Shown here piece by piece: positions 9,197-17,633 of a DNA stretch of 47,981 nt (the stretch's first letter is position 1; every line of letters starts with the position of its first letter). Both the position numbers and the translations under genes were made by a program. The stretch is from Campylobacterota bacterium. GTDB taxonomy: Bacteria; Campylobacterota; Campylobacteria; Campylobacterales; Sulfurovaceae. The notes below the pieces were generated by a model. That model was given only the letters and a program-made list of their open reading frames with translations, did no database searches and had not been told where the DNA came from. The stretch covers positions 1 through 47,981 of the forward strand of contig WGAM01000039.1 of NCBI GenBank assembly GCA_015494795.1, read 5' to 3'.

Positions 9197-9867
9197 AGAG
9201 TATAGCTATATTACAATTCCCTGGTACAAATTGCGATTTAGATACCAAATATGCTTTTGAGAAGTTGGGTTGTAAAACTCAAATAGTTTGGCATAAAGAG
9301 ACAACTCTTCCTAAAGATATAGATTTAGTAGTAATTGCAGGAGGATTTTCCTATGGAGATTATCTTCGTGCTGGTGCAATAGCGAAATTTTCTCCAATTA
9401 TGAGAGCTGTTATAGAGTATGCAGATAGAGGAGGAAAAGTTTTAGGTATCTGTAATGGATTTCAAATATTAACAGAGGTTGGACTATTAGAGGGTGCATT
9501 AAAAAGAAATGTAAATCTCCACTTTATATCTAAATTTCAAACTCTAAAAGTAATTAATAATAATAATGATTTTTTAAAAAAGTGTCAAAAAGATGAAATT
9601 TTAAATATTCCAATAGCACATGCTGATGGTAATTACTATATTAATGATAGTGGATATAAAAAATTAGAAGAGAATGGACAGATTTTACTTCAATACTCAA
9701 ATAGAAGAGGAGAGAGAGAGATTGTAAATGGTTCTGTTAACTCAATTGCAGGGATTTGCAATAAAAACAGAAATGTATTTGGTCTTATGCCTCACCCTGA
9801 AAGGGCAATTGAGTCTATCTTAGGTAGTAGTGATGGAGTTAAAATGTTAGAGGGACTCATTGCATAA
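9193..9867 (+). CDS. purQ: Phosphoribosylformylglycinamidine synthase glutaminase subunit PurQ
   Basis: 224 aa class I glutamine amidotransferase. The nucleophilic Cys lies in 'GICNGFQIL', and the His/Glu pair is in 'MPHPERA' near the C-terminus. N-terminal 'ILQFPGTNCD' is typical of PurQ. It supplies ammonia to PurL for FGAM formation. It overlaps purS by ATGA and the next gene by one base, so the block is translationally coupled. Confidence 0.96.
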   Translation: MKSIAILQFPGTNCDLDTKYAFEKLGCKTQIVWHKETTLPKDIDLVVIAGGFSYGDYLRAGAIAKFSPIMRAVIEYADRGGKVLGICNGFQILTEVGLLEGALKRNVNLHFISKFQTLKVINNNNDFLKKCQKDEILNIPIAHADGNYYINDSGYKKLEENGQILLQYSNRRGEREIVNGSVNSIAGICNKNRNVFGLMPHPERAIESILGSSDGVKMLEGLIA

Positions 9868-10895
9868 TGAGATACATACCTGCTGTATATCTCTTTTTGT
9901 TATATATAGTACTCCTTACCCTTAATTTATCTGCTAATGATATTGAGTATAGTTTTGTTCCTAAAAAAGTGTATGAAAAACAGGTATTTCCTATTAGTTT
10001 TTTAGGAGCAACAGAAGTAGAAGATAGAATATCTTTTGGCTTTGTTGGGAAAAGTCCCATCTTAAAAAATGCTGTTGTTATTAGGAATGGAACTAAAACC
10101 TTTTATACTTTTTACTTCAAAACAGATAAATCTCCTTTTAATATTCCAAAAGTAATTGTAAATATAAATGGAGAGGAGACTATTCTTAAAGGGGTATCTA
10201 TACCTGTTAAAAAACTTCCATATAGAGAAAATTTTTCAGGTGTAATAGCTTCAGGATTAAAAATAAAGAGTTATCAAGCTTCAATTTATGATGAGAAAAC
10301 TAATCTTATCTCTCTTGTTATAGAGGCACACGATGCCAATTTAGAAGATATTTATATTCCAGATGCCTTAAAAGATGGTATAGAGAATTTAAAAAGAGTA
10401 GGTTCTAAAATAGAGGGCAACTATTATATAGTTTTACCTGCCAACCAAAAGAGATTAACATTTTCATACTTTGATACTATAAAAAATAGTTTTATAAATA
10501 AGAGTATTCCAATAAGTATAGATGATGGCTCTGTTGCAGCACAGACTGATTTAAATCCAAAAGATGATAGTTTTGAACTCTTAAAAAAATATCTACTTAT
10601 TGGAATAGTAATACTATTTTTACTCCTATTTTTATGGAAAAGAGACATTTTTTATCTTGTTTTAGCACTTATTGCATCTATTGCTCTTTTAACATTCTAT
10701 ACACCTCTCTCTAAAATATGTGTAAAAGGTGGCTCTCCACTCTATATTATTCCTACCTATAATAGTACAATTAGTGGATATACAGATAAAAGGCTTATAA
10801 CAACAGAGCTATTTAAAAGAGGAGCATATCATAAGATAGAGTATAAAAATGGGATTATAGGGTGGATAAAAGATGAAGATATTTGCAAAAATTAG
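9867..10895 (+). CDS. Membrane protein with signal peptide and C-terminal SH3-like domain (Cj0515-like)
   Basis: 342 aa. Signal peptide (about 1-23), a periplasmic beta-rich region, two adjacent transmembrane helices around residues 243-280, and a C-terminal SH3-like segment ending 'IIGWIKDEDICKN', typical of bacterial SH3 domains. The position between purQ and plsC matches the putative periplasmic protein at this place in Campylobacter. The layout resembles BatD/oxygen-tolerance-like proteins but I see no decisive motif. Its start overlaps the purQ stop by one base and its 3' end overlaps plsC by 23 bp. Function unknown. Confidence 0.75.
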   Translation: MRYIPAVYLFLLYIVLLTLNLSANDIEYSFVPKKVYEKQVFPISFLGATEVEDRISFGFVGKSPILKNAVVIRNGTKTFYTFYFKTDKSPFNIPKVIVNINGEETILKGVSIPVKKLPYRENFSGVIASGLKIKSYQASIYDEKTNLISLVIEAHDANLEDIYIPDALKDGIENLKRVGSKIEGNYYIVLPANQKRLTFSYFDTIKNSFINKSIPISIDDGSVAAQTDLNPKDDSFELLKKYLLIGIVILFLLLFLWKRDIFYLVLALIASIALLTFYTPLSKICVKGGSPLYIIPTYNSTISGYTDKRLITTELFKRGAYHKIEYKNGIIGWIKDEDICKN

Positions 10896-11583
10896 ATTTT
10901 TATATGGAACATCTATTATAGCAATAGTAGCAGGTGTTATTATGGTGCCTCTTATGTTTCTATTTAGAGATAAAAGTAGTTATATACTACATAAATATAA
11001 CGCTTTGATTATGAAATTAATTGGGGCAAAGATTGAGACTACTGGGAAAAGAGATAATAGTGTTGATATGTTTATTATTAATCATCAAGGTGTTATTGAT
11101 ATTATTGCAATGGAAGCAGAACAACTTAGCAATATAAGATGGATAGCTAAAAAAGAACTTTTTGATATTCCATGGTTAGGTAATCTGCTTAAACTACCAA
11201 ATATGATTAGTATAGATAGAGAAAATAAGGCAGGACTTATTAAACTACTTAGTGATGCAAAAGAGACTAAGAACTCAAAGCCTCATCGTATATTAGCAAT
11301 ATTTCCAGAGGGTACTAGAGCAAAAGAGCAGAAACTAAAAAAGTTTAAGAGTGGAGCTAAGCTTTTAGCAGAAAAACTAAAACTTAAGATACAGCCAGTA
11401 ATCATTACAAATAGTAAAAAGATTTTAAATCAACATGAGTTTATAGGAGGTAGTGGTACTGTATATATTCACTATTTAGAGCCTTTTGTAGTAGATAAGC
11501 TTAATAGAGATTGGTATCAAGATTTGCAAAAATCTATGCAAAAAATAATAGACAATCAAGAGAAAAAAGGAATATATAGATAA
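10873..11583 (+). CDS. plsC: 1-acyl-sn-glycerol-3-phosphate acyltransferase PlsC
   Basis: 236 aa. The acyltransferase HX4D motif is 'HQGVID' near residue 74 and the substrate-binding motif is 'FPEGTRAK' near residue 145. A hydrophobic N-terminal segment (about 9-33) anchors it in the inner membrane. It acylates lysophosphatidic acid to phosphatidic acid. It overlaps the preceding gene by 23 bp and its stop lies 2 bp from the stop of the convergent amidotransferase gene. Confidence 0.94.
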   Translation: MKIFAKIRFLYGTSIIAIVAGVIMVPLMFLFRDKSSYILHKYNALIMKLIGAKIETTGKRDNSVDMFIINHQGVIDIIAMEAEQLSNIRWIAKKELFDIPWLGNLLKLPNMISIDRENKAGLIKLLSDAKETKNSKPHRILAIFPEGTRAKEQKLKKFKSGAKLLAEKLKLKIQPVIITNSKKILNQHEFIGGSGTVYIHYLEPFVVDKLNRDWYQDLQKSMQKIIDNQEKKGIYR

Positions 11584-11585
11584 AA

Positions 11586-12155
11586 TTATATCTTTAAAAA
11601 ATTATCTAATATCTCATGTCCATATTCACTCATAATAGATTCAGGGTGAAATTGTACTCCATATATAGGTCTATCTCTGATTTCAAGTGACATAATCTCA
11701 TTATCATCTTTACTATAAGATGTAACCATAATCGTATCTGGAAGAGTCTTTTTATTTACAGTTAAAGAGTGGTATCTTGTGGCTCTAAACTCTTGAGGTA
11801 AATCCTTAAATATTATACTAGACTCTTTAACCTCTACTTGTGATGTCTTTCCATGCATCATATTTTTAGCTCTAATAACCTCCCCTCCAAAGGCTTGTGC
11901 TATGCTCTGATGTCCTAAACATATACCAAATATTGGTGTAGTATCTGCAAACTCTCTAATAACATCTAGTGTAACTCCTGCCTCATTCGGTGTAGCAGGT
12001 CCTGGAGATATAATAATCTTTTGAGGATTTAACTCCTTAATCTGCTCTATACTCAACTCATCATTTCTAATAACTTTAAGATTAGCTCCAAGCTCTAAGC
12101 AGTATTGAACTACATTATATGTAAAACTATCATAGTTATCTATCATTAAAATCAT
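11586..12155 (-). CDS. pabA: Anthranilate/aminodeoxychorismate synthase glutamine amidotransferase (TrpG/PabA)
   Basis: 189 aa class I amidotransferase, complete. N-terminal 'MIDNYDSFTYN', nucleophile Cys in 'GICLGHQ' (about residue 79) and 'QFHPES' carrying the catalytic His and Glu. It delivers ammonia to TrpE or PabB. No chorismate-binding partner gene is nearby, so the tryptophan and folate roles cannot be separated and it may serve both. Its 5' end overlaps the phosphoribosyltransferase gene by 20 bp, the last gene of a short minus-strand operon begun by nspC. Confidence 0.93.
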   Translation of the reverse strand: MILMIDNYDSFTYNVVQYCLELGANLKVIRNDELSIEQIKELNPQKIIISPGPATPNEAGVTLDVIREFADTTPIFGICLGHQSIAQAFGGEVIRAKNMMHGKTSQVEVKESSIIFKDLPQEFRATRYHSLTVNKKTLPDTIMVTSYSKDDNEIMSLEIRDRPIYGVQFHPESIMSEYGHEILDNFLKI

Positions 12156-12603
12156 CTATATCCTTTAAATCAACACTCCAAAAGAAGTCTATCCACTCTT
12201 TTGTCTCTTTGACATACCAAGTTGGTGCAATTTTAGCAGTTTTTTTATAAAATATAGAGGCAGAGTAGAAGATAATATTGGAATATTTCTCTTTTAATAG
12301 CTCTAATATAGCAAAGAGTGTATCTCCACTATCCACTATATCATCAACTATTAAAACTCTTTTAGAGTTTTTTATATTAGGTATATTAAAAATCTCTATA
12401 TTATCTAGTTTTTCACTATTATTATACCCTATTGTATTTATGCTATAGACTGCTCTAATATTATAATATTCACTTAATATATGAGCAATAGATAATCCAC
12501 CTCTTGCTATTGGAATAATTGTATCAAATGGTTTATTAATAATTTTAGTAAGCCTATATAAATCTTCTATAAATTCACTATATGAATAGTATCTATTTTG
12601 CAT
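12136..12603 (-). CDS. Purine-type phosphoribosyltransferase (Gpt/Hpt-like)
   Basis: 155 aa from the preferred ATG at 12603, which sits one base after the nspC stop (TAATATG). An ATG at 12636 would add 11 residues but lies inside nspC. The PRPP-binding loop reads 'RVLIVDDIVDSGDT' and a second motif is 'IIPIARGGLSIA', as in xanthine-guanine and hypoxanthine phosphoribosyltransferases. It probably salvages a purine base in the cytosol; the base cannot be predicted. It overlaps pabA by 20 bp. Confidence 0.82.
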   Translation of the reverse strand: MQNRYYSYSEFIEDLYRLTKIINKPFDTIIPIARGGLSIAHILSEYYNIRAVYSINTIGYNNSEKLDNIEIFNIPNIKNSKRVLIVDDIVDSGDTLFAILELLKEKYSNIIFYSASIFYKKTAKIAPTWYVKETKEWIDFFWSVDLKDIDDFNDR

Positions 12604-12604
12604 A

Positions 12605-13714
12605 TTATAATCTATCCTTAAAATCTTTATATCCAAACTCTTTAACTATATCTATAGTGCCATCTCTTCTCTTAATGGCAATAGATGGAAGTTTTATCCC
12701 ATTAAATGTTGTAGCTTTTACCATAGTATAGTGTATCTGGTCACAAAATATGACCTTATCTCCAATCTTTAAAGGCTCGTCAAAACTATAATCTCCCATA
12801 ATATCACCTGCTAAACATGTATTTCCTGCAACTCTATAGGTATATTTTTTATCTTTACCACTCCCTTTTACATCTGCTCTATATGGCATAATTACAGTAT
12901 CTAACATATGAGCTTCTGCTGAAGTATCTAAAATAGCTATATCAATACCATTATGAACTATATCAAGAACAGTAGCTACAAGTGTACCAGTCTGCCAACC
13001 AACAGCCTCTCCTAACTCTAAATATATCTCTAAGTGTGGGTATTTACTCCTAAATCTATTTAATATCTCTATTAATCCATCTATATCATATCCATCTTTT
13101 GTGATGAGGTGTCCACCTCCAAAATTTACCCATTTTAAGTTATCAAAATATCTACTAAACTTCTCTTCAAAAATATCTAAAACTCTATTTAGTGCTAAAG
13201 AGTCCTGCTCACATAGTGCATGAAAATGCAAACCTTCTAATCTATCTAATATAGAGCTATCAAAGTTTTTTAGAGTAGTTCCTAATCTTGAATATAATCC
13301 ACAAGGGTTATATATCTCTACAGGTGACTCTGAATACTCTGGATTTACCCTTAACCCTAAGGATATATCTTTGTTTATCTCTTTAGCTAAAGTAGAAAAT
13401 TTTTTAAATTGGTTTGGTGAGTTAAAGACTAAATGGTTAGATATTTTAGCTATCTCTTTAATATCAGACTCTTTAAATGCTGGGCTATATGTATGTGTCT
13501 CTTTTTTAAACTCTTCATTAGATAGTATTGCTTCATGTAGTCCACTAGCACAACACCCATCAAGATATTTTGATACTAAATCAAAACTCTGCCAGAGAGC
13601 AAAACCCTTTAGTGCTAAAAGTATCTTTACTCCACTCCTCTCTTTTACATAAGATAGTATCTTTAAGTTTTTTTCTAATAGCTCCTCTTCAAGTAACCAA
13701 TATGGGGTTTCCAC
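12605..13714 (-). CDS. nspC: Carboxynorspermidine/carboxyspermidine decarboxylase NspC
   Basis: 369 aa fold III PLP decarboxylase. The Schiff-base lysine is K36 in 'LLALKGFALW', and 'CCASGLHEA', 'HFHALCEQ' and 'FGGGHLITKDGYD' match NspC, not LysA. It decarboxylates carboxyspermidine to spermidine in the alternative polyamine route common in Campylobacterota; the partner dehydrogenase is not in view. The start is GTG with AGGAG about 7 bp upstream. It heads an operon with a phosphoribosyltransferase and an amidotransferase. Confidence 0.94.
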   Translation of the reverse strand: METPYWLLEEELLEKNLKILSYVKERSGVKILLALKGFALWQSFDLVSKYLDGCCASGLHEAILSNEEFKKETHTYSPAFKESDIKEIAKISNHLVFNSPNQFKKFSTLAKEINKDISLGLRVNPEYSESPVEIYNPCGLYSRLGTTLKNFDSSILDRLEGLHFHALCEQDSLALNRVLDIFEEKFSRYFDNLKWVNFGGGHLITKDGYDIDGLIEILNRFRSKYPHLEIYLELGEAVGWQTGTLVATVLDIVHNGIDIAILDTSAEAHMLDTVIMPYRADVKGSGKDKKYTYRVAGNTCLAGDIMGDYSFDEPLKIGDKVIFCDQIHYTMVKATTFNGIKLPSIAIKRRDGTIDIVKEFGYKDFKDRL

Positions 13715-13742
13715 TCTCTTCTCCTACTAATTTTTTTCTGAT

Positions 13743-13748
13743 ATTATA
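13743..13748 (-). promoter_or_regulatory. -10 element for nspC
   Basis: TATAAT on the minus strand about 30 bp upstream of the nspC GTG. It is divergent from the nosL -10, with 24 bp between the two hexamers. Confidence 0.5.
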
Positions 13749-13772
13749 TCTATTTTATTAGAGTTAAATAGT

Positions 13773-13778
13773 TATAAT
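13773..13778 (+). promoter_or_regulatory. -10 element for the NosL-domain gene
   Basis: TATAAT about 30 bp before the ATG at 13809, followed by AAGGA at 13798-13802 as ribosome-binding site. Confidence 0.5.
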
Positions 13779-13808
13779 TTGATTTAATTTAAAACTTAAG
13801 GATAGATA

Positions 13809-14891
13809 ATGTTAAAAAGAGTGTTTTTAATACTATTGCTAATATATACAGTAGCAGATGCAGAACCATTTAGTAAAATGGCTACAGTAAAACCTGTTTT
13901 AGTTCAAAAAGGGGCTAAAAAAATGTGGTGTAGTGTTTGTGGAATGAATTTAAAGATGTTCTATAAAACATCATATATTGCAGGAGACAAACAGTACTGC
14001 TCTATTAGATGTTTAGTAGCAGATATGGAGAGTAATAAAATAGATTTAAATAGTATAGAGGTAATTGATGTCAATTCTCAAAAGCCTATTTTAGCAAAAG
14101 ATGCCTATTTTGTAATTGGCTCAGATATTAAAGGGACTATGAGTAGCGTTAGTAAATTAGCATTTAAGAGTAAAGATGAGGCTATTAAGTTTATAAAAGA
14201 GCATGGTGGAAAATTAGCTCAATTTCAAGATGCTCTTAAAGAGGCACAAAAATCACTAGATAGTGATAGCTCTATGGTTAAGGCAAAAAAAGAGAAAAAA
14301 TTATATCCTATGGGTAAAAAGATATTTACTAAAAAGTGTAAAGGTAGCCCAAATTTAGATAAATTTAGTGCAGTAAATGAGTTAAAAGTAGCAATAAAAG
14401 ATAATAATATATGTCAAAATATAAATGAGAAACAGCTCCATGCAGTAGCCATATATCTATGGGATAATAGAGAGATTAAAAATAATAGTTATGATATAAA
14501 CATCTCAAAAAAAGATAAATGTCCTATATGTGGTATGTTTGTATATAAATATCCAAAATGGATAACTCAAATAGTATATAGAGATAAAAATAGACTATCT
14601 TTTGATGGTGTAAAAGATATGATGAAATTCTATTTTGACAGAACAAAATATGGGAAATATGAGACTTTAACTAAAGATAATATCTCTCAAATATTAGTAA
14701 GAGACTACTATAGCCAAAAAGTTATAGATGGGAAAAGTGCATATTTTGTAATTGGTTCAGATATAAAAGGACCTATGGGAGATGAGTTAATTCCATTTAA
14801 AGATAAGATTAGTGCTAAAAGTTTCCTAAAAGACCATAATGGTAAAAAGATAGTTAAATTTAATAAAATATCTATAGAAGATTTAAAGTAA
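13809..14891 (+). CDS. Tandem NosL-domain protein with a degenerate cytochrome-c-like middle domain
   Basis: 360 aa. Signal peptide (1-18), then a first NosL domain starting with 'CSVCGM' (41-46) and a second starting with 'CPICGM' near residue 238. Each ends with the same 'AYFVIGSDIKG' segment. NosL proteins bind Cu(I) through a CxxCxM-type site and deliver copper to nitrous oxide reductase in the periplasm. The middle (about 160-222) looks like a small cytochrome c ('GKKIF' start, 'AVAIYLWD' end) but has no CxxCH, so it should not carry haem c. No nosZ is in the window. Copper chaperone activity is inferred; it may serve cuproenzymes other than NosZ. Confidence 0.85.
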   Translation: MLKRVFLILLLIYTVADAEPFSKMATVKPVLVQKGAKKMWCSVCGMNLKMFYKTSYIAGDKQYCSIRCLVADMESNKIDLNSIEVIDVNSQKPILAKDAYFVIGSDIKGTMSSVSKLAFKSKDEAIKFIKEHGGKLAQFQDALKEAQKSLDSDSSMVKAKKEKKLYPMGKKIFTKKCKGSPNLDKFSAVNELKVAIKDNNICQNINEKQLHAVAIYLWDNREIKNNSYDINISKKDKCPICGMFVYKYPKWITQIVYRDKNRLSFDGVKDMMKFYFDRTKYGKYETLTKDNISQILVRDYYSQKVIDGKSAYFVIGSDIKGPMGDELIPFKDKISAKSFLKDHNGKKIVKFNKISIEDLK

Positions 14892-14901
14892 AATATTAAT
14901 G

Positions 14902-14934
14902 GGTTAAAAAATATTTAATTAAATATTTTTAACC
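14902..14934. terminator. Bidirectional terminator between the NosL and DegP-like genes
   Basis: A long near-perfect palindrome (GGTTAAAAAATATTTAA / TTAAATATTTTTAACC) lies between the two convergent stop codons, with A- and T-rich flanks on both sides. It probably stops transcription from both directions. Confidence 0.65.
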
Positions 14935-14944
14935 ATTTTAATGA

Positions 14945-16381
14945 TTATTTTAAATCATCTGATTTAGTAGATTTAATACTATATCTATAAAGTATCTCTT
15001 TATCTATATTGAGAGCTTTTTTTCTATCTATAATAATTTTAGAGCCATCATCATCTTCTAAGACTATATATTTATCTCTGCTACTCTCTATCATTTTATA
15101 AAAATCTTTAAAATCTTTAAATGCTTTTCCATTAACTTTATCTATCTTCCAAAATCCTATACTATAGTCACCTCTACTTAAACTTGAAGCTAAAACCTTT
15201 AAAAGTAAAACTATCTGCTGTTTATCTTTTGTAGGAAACTTAGTTGCTCCATATCTAAGAGGTAGATTTGGTCGTCTTGATTTTACTAAAAGATTTTGAG
15301 TTAAAGGCACAAAAACATATCCACCAATCATAAAATATGTCGGCATCTTATCATACTCAAATTTAGTAAAGCTAAAACTCTGATATTGTGATTTTTTAGG
15401 AAATCTAACCTTTAAATCCAGTTTTTTACCATCTCTATATACTGTGAGTGTAACCTCATCTCCATATTGATGTACATCTATATAGTATTTAAATTTTGTA
15501 TATTGATTTTCTCTAAACTCTACTGTTCCATCATTCTCTATCTTATGTCCATCAATTGCAGTAATAATATCATACTTTTTTAATATACCTTGAAATGGTG
15601 AGTTATATAGTATCTTTACAACTAATATTCCACCCTCATCTTTTCCTAATTTAAAATACTCCTTTTGTGTAGGATTTTCTAACATCTCTGTATATATTCC
15701 AAGTTGAGGAAAACCATCATATCTACCATCTTCTACATCTTTTAAAAAGTGTCTTACAATAGGAATTGGAACCATATATCCAATATTTTGAGAACGGCGT
15801 ATCTGTTGCATTACAACTCCAACTAACTTACCTTTAGATATTGCAGGTCCTCCACTATTTCCGGGATTAATTGGGGCATCAATCTGAATTGATAAGAAAC
15901 TTTTAGCACTATGAACATATATATTATGCTCAATTCTTGATATAATTCCTGTACTAACACTAATTGTATTTCCACCCATAGGATAACCATATACAGTTAC
16001 CTTATCTTGAATATTTGGTAAATCTCCAAACTCAAGAGGTGTTGTATCTTTAAAAAACTCCTTATCTTTTACCTCTAAAAGAGCTAAATCAACATCATGA
16101 GATACAAATAGAACTTTTGCCTGATACCGTTTTGTATCTCCATACTTTTTCACCTCTATAAAAGTTTGATTTGCAACAACATGAGCATTTGTAAGTATTC
16201 TATTACCTGAAATTATACTACCAGAACCAGTTGAGCGACGAATTGTACTATTCCATGGCTCTAAATAGTTTGGAATTTTAGATACAGTATATATCTTAAC
16301 AATAGATTTATTTATCCCATTTGCATATATTATAGAGCTAAAAAACCCTATCAGTATAAAAAATTTTAATATTTTTCTCAT
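14945..16381 (-). CDS. Periplasmic trypsin-like serine protease with PDZ domain (DegP/HtrA-like)
   Basis: 478 aa. Signal peptide (about 1-20). The S1C catalytic triad is visible: H67 in 'LTNAHVV', D98 in 'HDVDLALL' and S176 in 'NPGNSGGPA'. A PDZ-like region follows (about 245-320), then a long C-terminal region (about 340-478) without a recognised domain. It is closer to the Deg proteases with a divergent C-terminus (plant Deg-like) than to classic two-PDZ DegP. It probably degrades or guards misfolded envelope proteins. It is monocistronic, convergent with the NosL gene and divergent from efp. Confidence 0.88.
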   Translation of the reverse strand: MRKILKFFILIGFFSSIIYANGINKSIVKIYTVSKIPNYLEPWNSTIRRSTGSGSIISGNRILTNAHVVANQTFIEVKKYGDTKRYQAKVLFVSHDVDLALLEVKDKEFFKDTTPLEFGDLPNIQDKVTVYGYPMGGNTISVSTGIISRIEHNIYVHSAKSFLSIQIDAPINPGNSGGPAISKGKLVGVVMQQIRRSQNIGYMVPIPIVRHFLKDVEDGRYDGFPQLGIYTEMLENPTQKEYFKLGKDEGGILVVKILYNSPFQGILKKYDIITAIDGHKIENDGTVEFRENQYTKFKYYIDVHQYGDEVTLTVYRDGKKLDLKVRFPKKSQYQSFSFTKFEYDKMPTYFMIGGYVFVPLTQNLLVKSRRPNLPLRYGATKFPTKDKQQIVLLLKVLASSLSRGDYSIGFWKIDKVNGKAFKDFKDFYKMIESSRDKYIVLEDDDGSKIIIDRKKALNIDKEILYRYSIKSTKSDDLK

Positions 16382-16442
16382 TTAATACCTCTATTTTAAA
16401 TTTTTATAAGTATAGCGAATAAAGATAAACAATATATCAATA

Positions 16443-16451
16443 TGATATAAT
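16443..16451 (+). promoter_or_regulatory. Extended -10 promoter of efp
   Basis: TGATATAAT, a perfect extended -10 (TGnTATAAT), 27 bp before the efp start, with AGGAG at 16466-16470 well placed for translation initiation. Confidence 0.65.
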
Positions 16452-16478
16452 TTCTTAAAATTTTTAGGAGTTGTATAT

Positions 16479-17045
16479 ATGGCAACAATTTCAATGGGTG
16501 ACATTAAAAAAGGTGTTAGATTAGAGTTAGATGGCAATCCATTTAGAGTAGTAGAGTTTCAACATGTAAAACCGGGAAAAGGTGCTGCATTTGTTAGATG
16601 TAAGATTAAAAATTTATCAACAGGAAAAGTGATAGAGAGAACAGTTCATGCAGGTGATAAGTTTCAAACACCAGATTTAGAGCATAAAACTATGCAGTAT
16701 CTATATGATGATGGCGATTTACTACAATTTATGGATACTACTACTTATGAGCAGATTGGTTTAATGAAAGAGCAGGTAGGAAAAGATACATTTGATTTTA
16801 TGGTTGATGGAATGGAGACTGAAATTCTATTTCATAATGGTAAAGCAATCTCTGTTGAAATCCCACAAACAGCTACATATACAGTAGTAGAGACTCCTCC
16901 AAACTTTAAAGGTGACTCTCAAGGTGGTAAAAAACCTGCAAAACTTGATAGTGGTGCCGTTGTTCAAGTTCCATTTTTTATATTAGAGGGTGATAAGATT
17001 AGAGTAGATACAGTTGAAGGTAAATACTTAGAAAAAGCAAAATAG
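16479..17045 (+). CDS. efp: Translation elongation factor P
   Basis: 188 aa, complete, with the three EF-P domains (KOW-like N-terminal, OB and C-terminal OB). The modification loop is '[10 protein letters not shown]' with K34 at the tip, the residue that EpmA beta-lysylates in species that have it; neither EpmA nor EpmB is in view. EF-P rescues ribosomes stalled on polyproline. It leads a four-gene run: a TTG-started membrane protein follows 9 bp downstream, then a lipoprotein. Confidence 0.97.
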   Translation: MATISMGDIKKGVRLELDGNPFRVVEFQHVKPGKGAAFVRCKIKNLSTGKVIERTVHAGDKFQTPDLEHKTMQYLYDDGDLLQFMDTTTYEQIGLMKEQVGKDTFDFMVDGMETEILFHNGKAISVEIPQTATYTVVETPPNFKGDSQGGKKPAKLDSGAVVQVPFFILEGDKIRVDTVEGKYLEKAK

Positions 17046-17054
17046 GAGTATAAA

Positions 17055-17633
17055 TTGAGCATTAAAGATGAGATTAAAGAGGTAAAAGAGGAGTTTTCAG
17101 CTGATGAACAGATGCTTATGTCTGCATTTAAGTTAGAAAAATTCTATAAAAAACATAAGATTAAAATATTTTCTATTATAGCAATAGTCATCTTAGCCTT
17201 TAGTATAAATCAAATTAGTAATTTTATAGAAGAGAGTAGATTAAATAGTGCAAATGAGGCATATTTAAAGCTCCTTAAAGATAGTAAAAATAGTGAAGCA
17301 TTAAATATTTTAAAAGAGAAAAATCCTATACTGTTTGAGCTATATAGCTACAATCAAGCTGTTAAAAAGAGAGATTTAAAAGAGTTAGAGAGTTTAGAGA
17401 AGAGTAAAAATAGTACAATATCTGATATTAGTGGTTACCATTTAGCTGTTATGCAAAAAAGAGATGCTTCTTCAAAACTATATAATGATATGGCAATTGT
17501 AAACAATGCAAATCTACTCATTAAAAGAGGTAAGATGAGTGAAGCTAGAGAGCAGTTATCTCTAATTGATGAAAAGTCACCTCTATATAATATATCAAAA
17601 ATAATAAAACACTATACTATAAAAGGTAAATAA
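17055..17633 (+). CDS. Single-pass membrane protein, YfgM-like (TPR_21-type) candidate
   Basis: 192 aa. A cytoplasmic N-terminus of about 34 residues, one transmembrane helix (about 35-55) and a helical periplasmic part. This is the layout of E. coli YfgM, the SecYEG/PpiD-associated subunit. Starts at TTG with AGGAG upstream. The next gene, overlapping by one base, is a propeller-like lipoprotein, and yfgM-bamB adjacency in Proteobacteria supports the guess. Sequence similarity is too weak by eye to be sure; it could be an unrelated TPR-like anchor. Confidence 0.5.
   Translation: MSIKDEIKEVKEEFSADEQMLMSAFKLEKFYKKHKIKIFSIIAIVILAFSINQISNFIEESRLNSANEAYLKLLKDSKNSEALNILKEKNPILFELYSYNQAVKKRDLKELESLEKSKNSTISDISGYHLAVMQKRDASSKLYNDMAIVNNANLLIKRGKMSEAREQLSLIDEKSPLYNISKIIKHYTIKGK

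Noticed and set aside
12604-12636. Upstream ATG extending the phosphoribosyltransferase by 11 residues
   Set aside because: It lies inside nspC. The ATG just after the nspC stop has a plausible ribosome-binding site (AAGGAT) and gives the usual family N-terminus.
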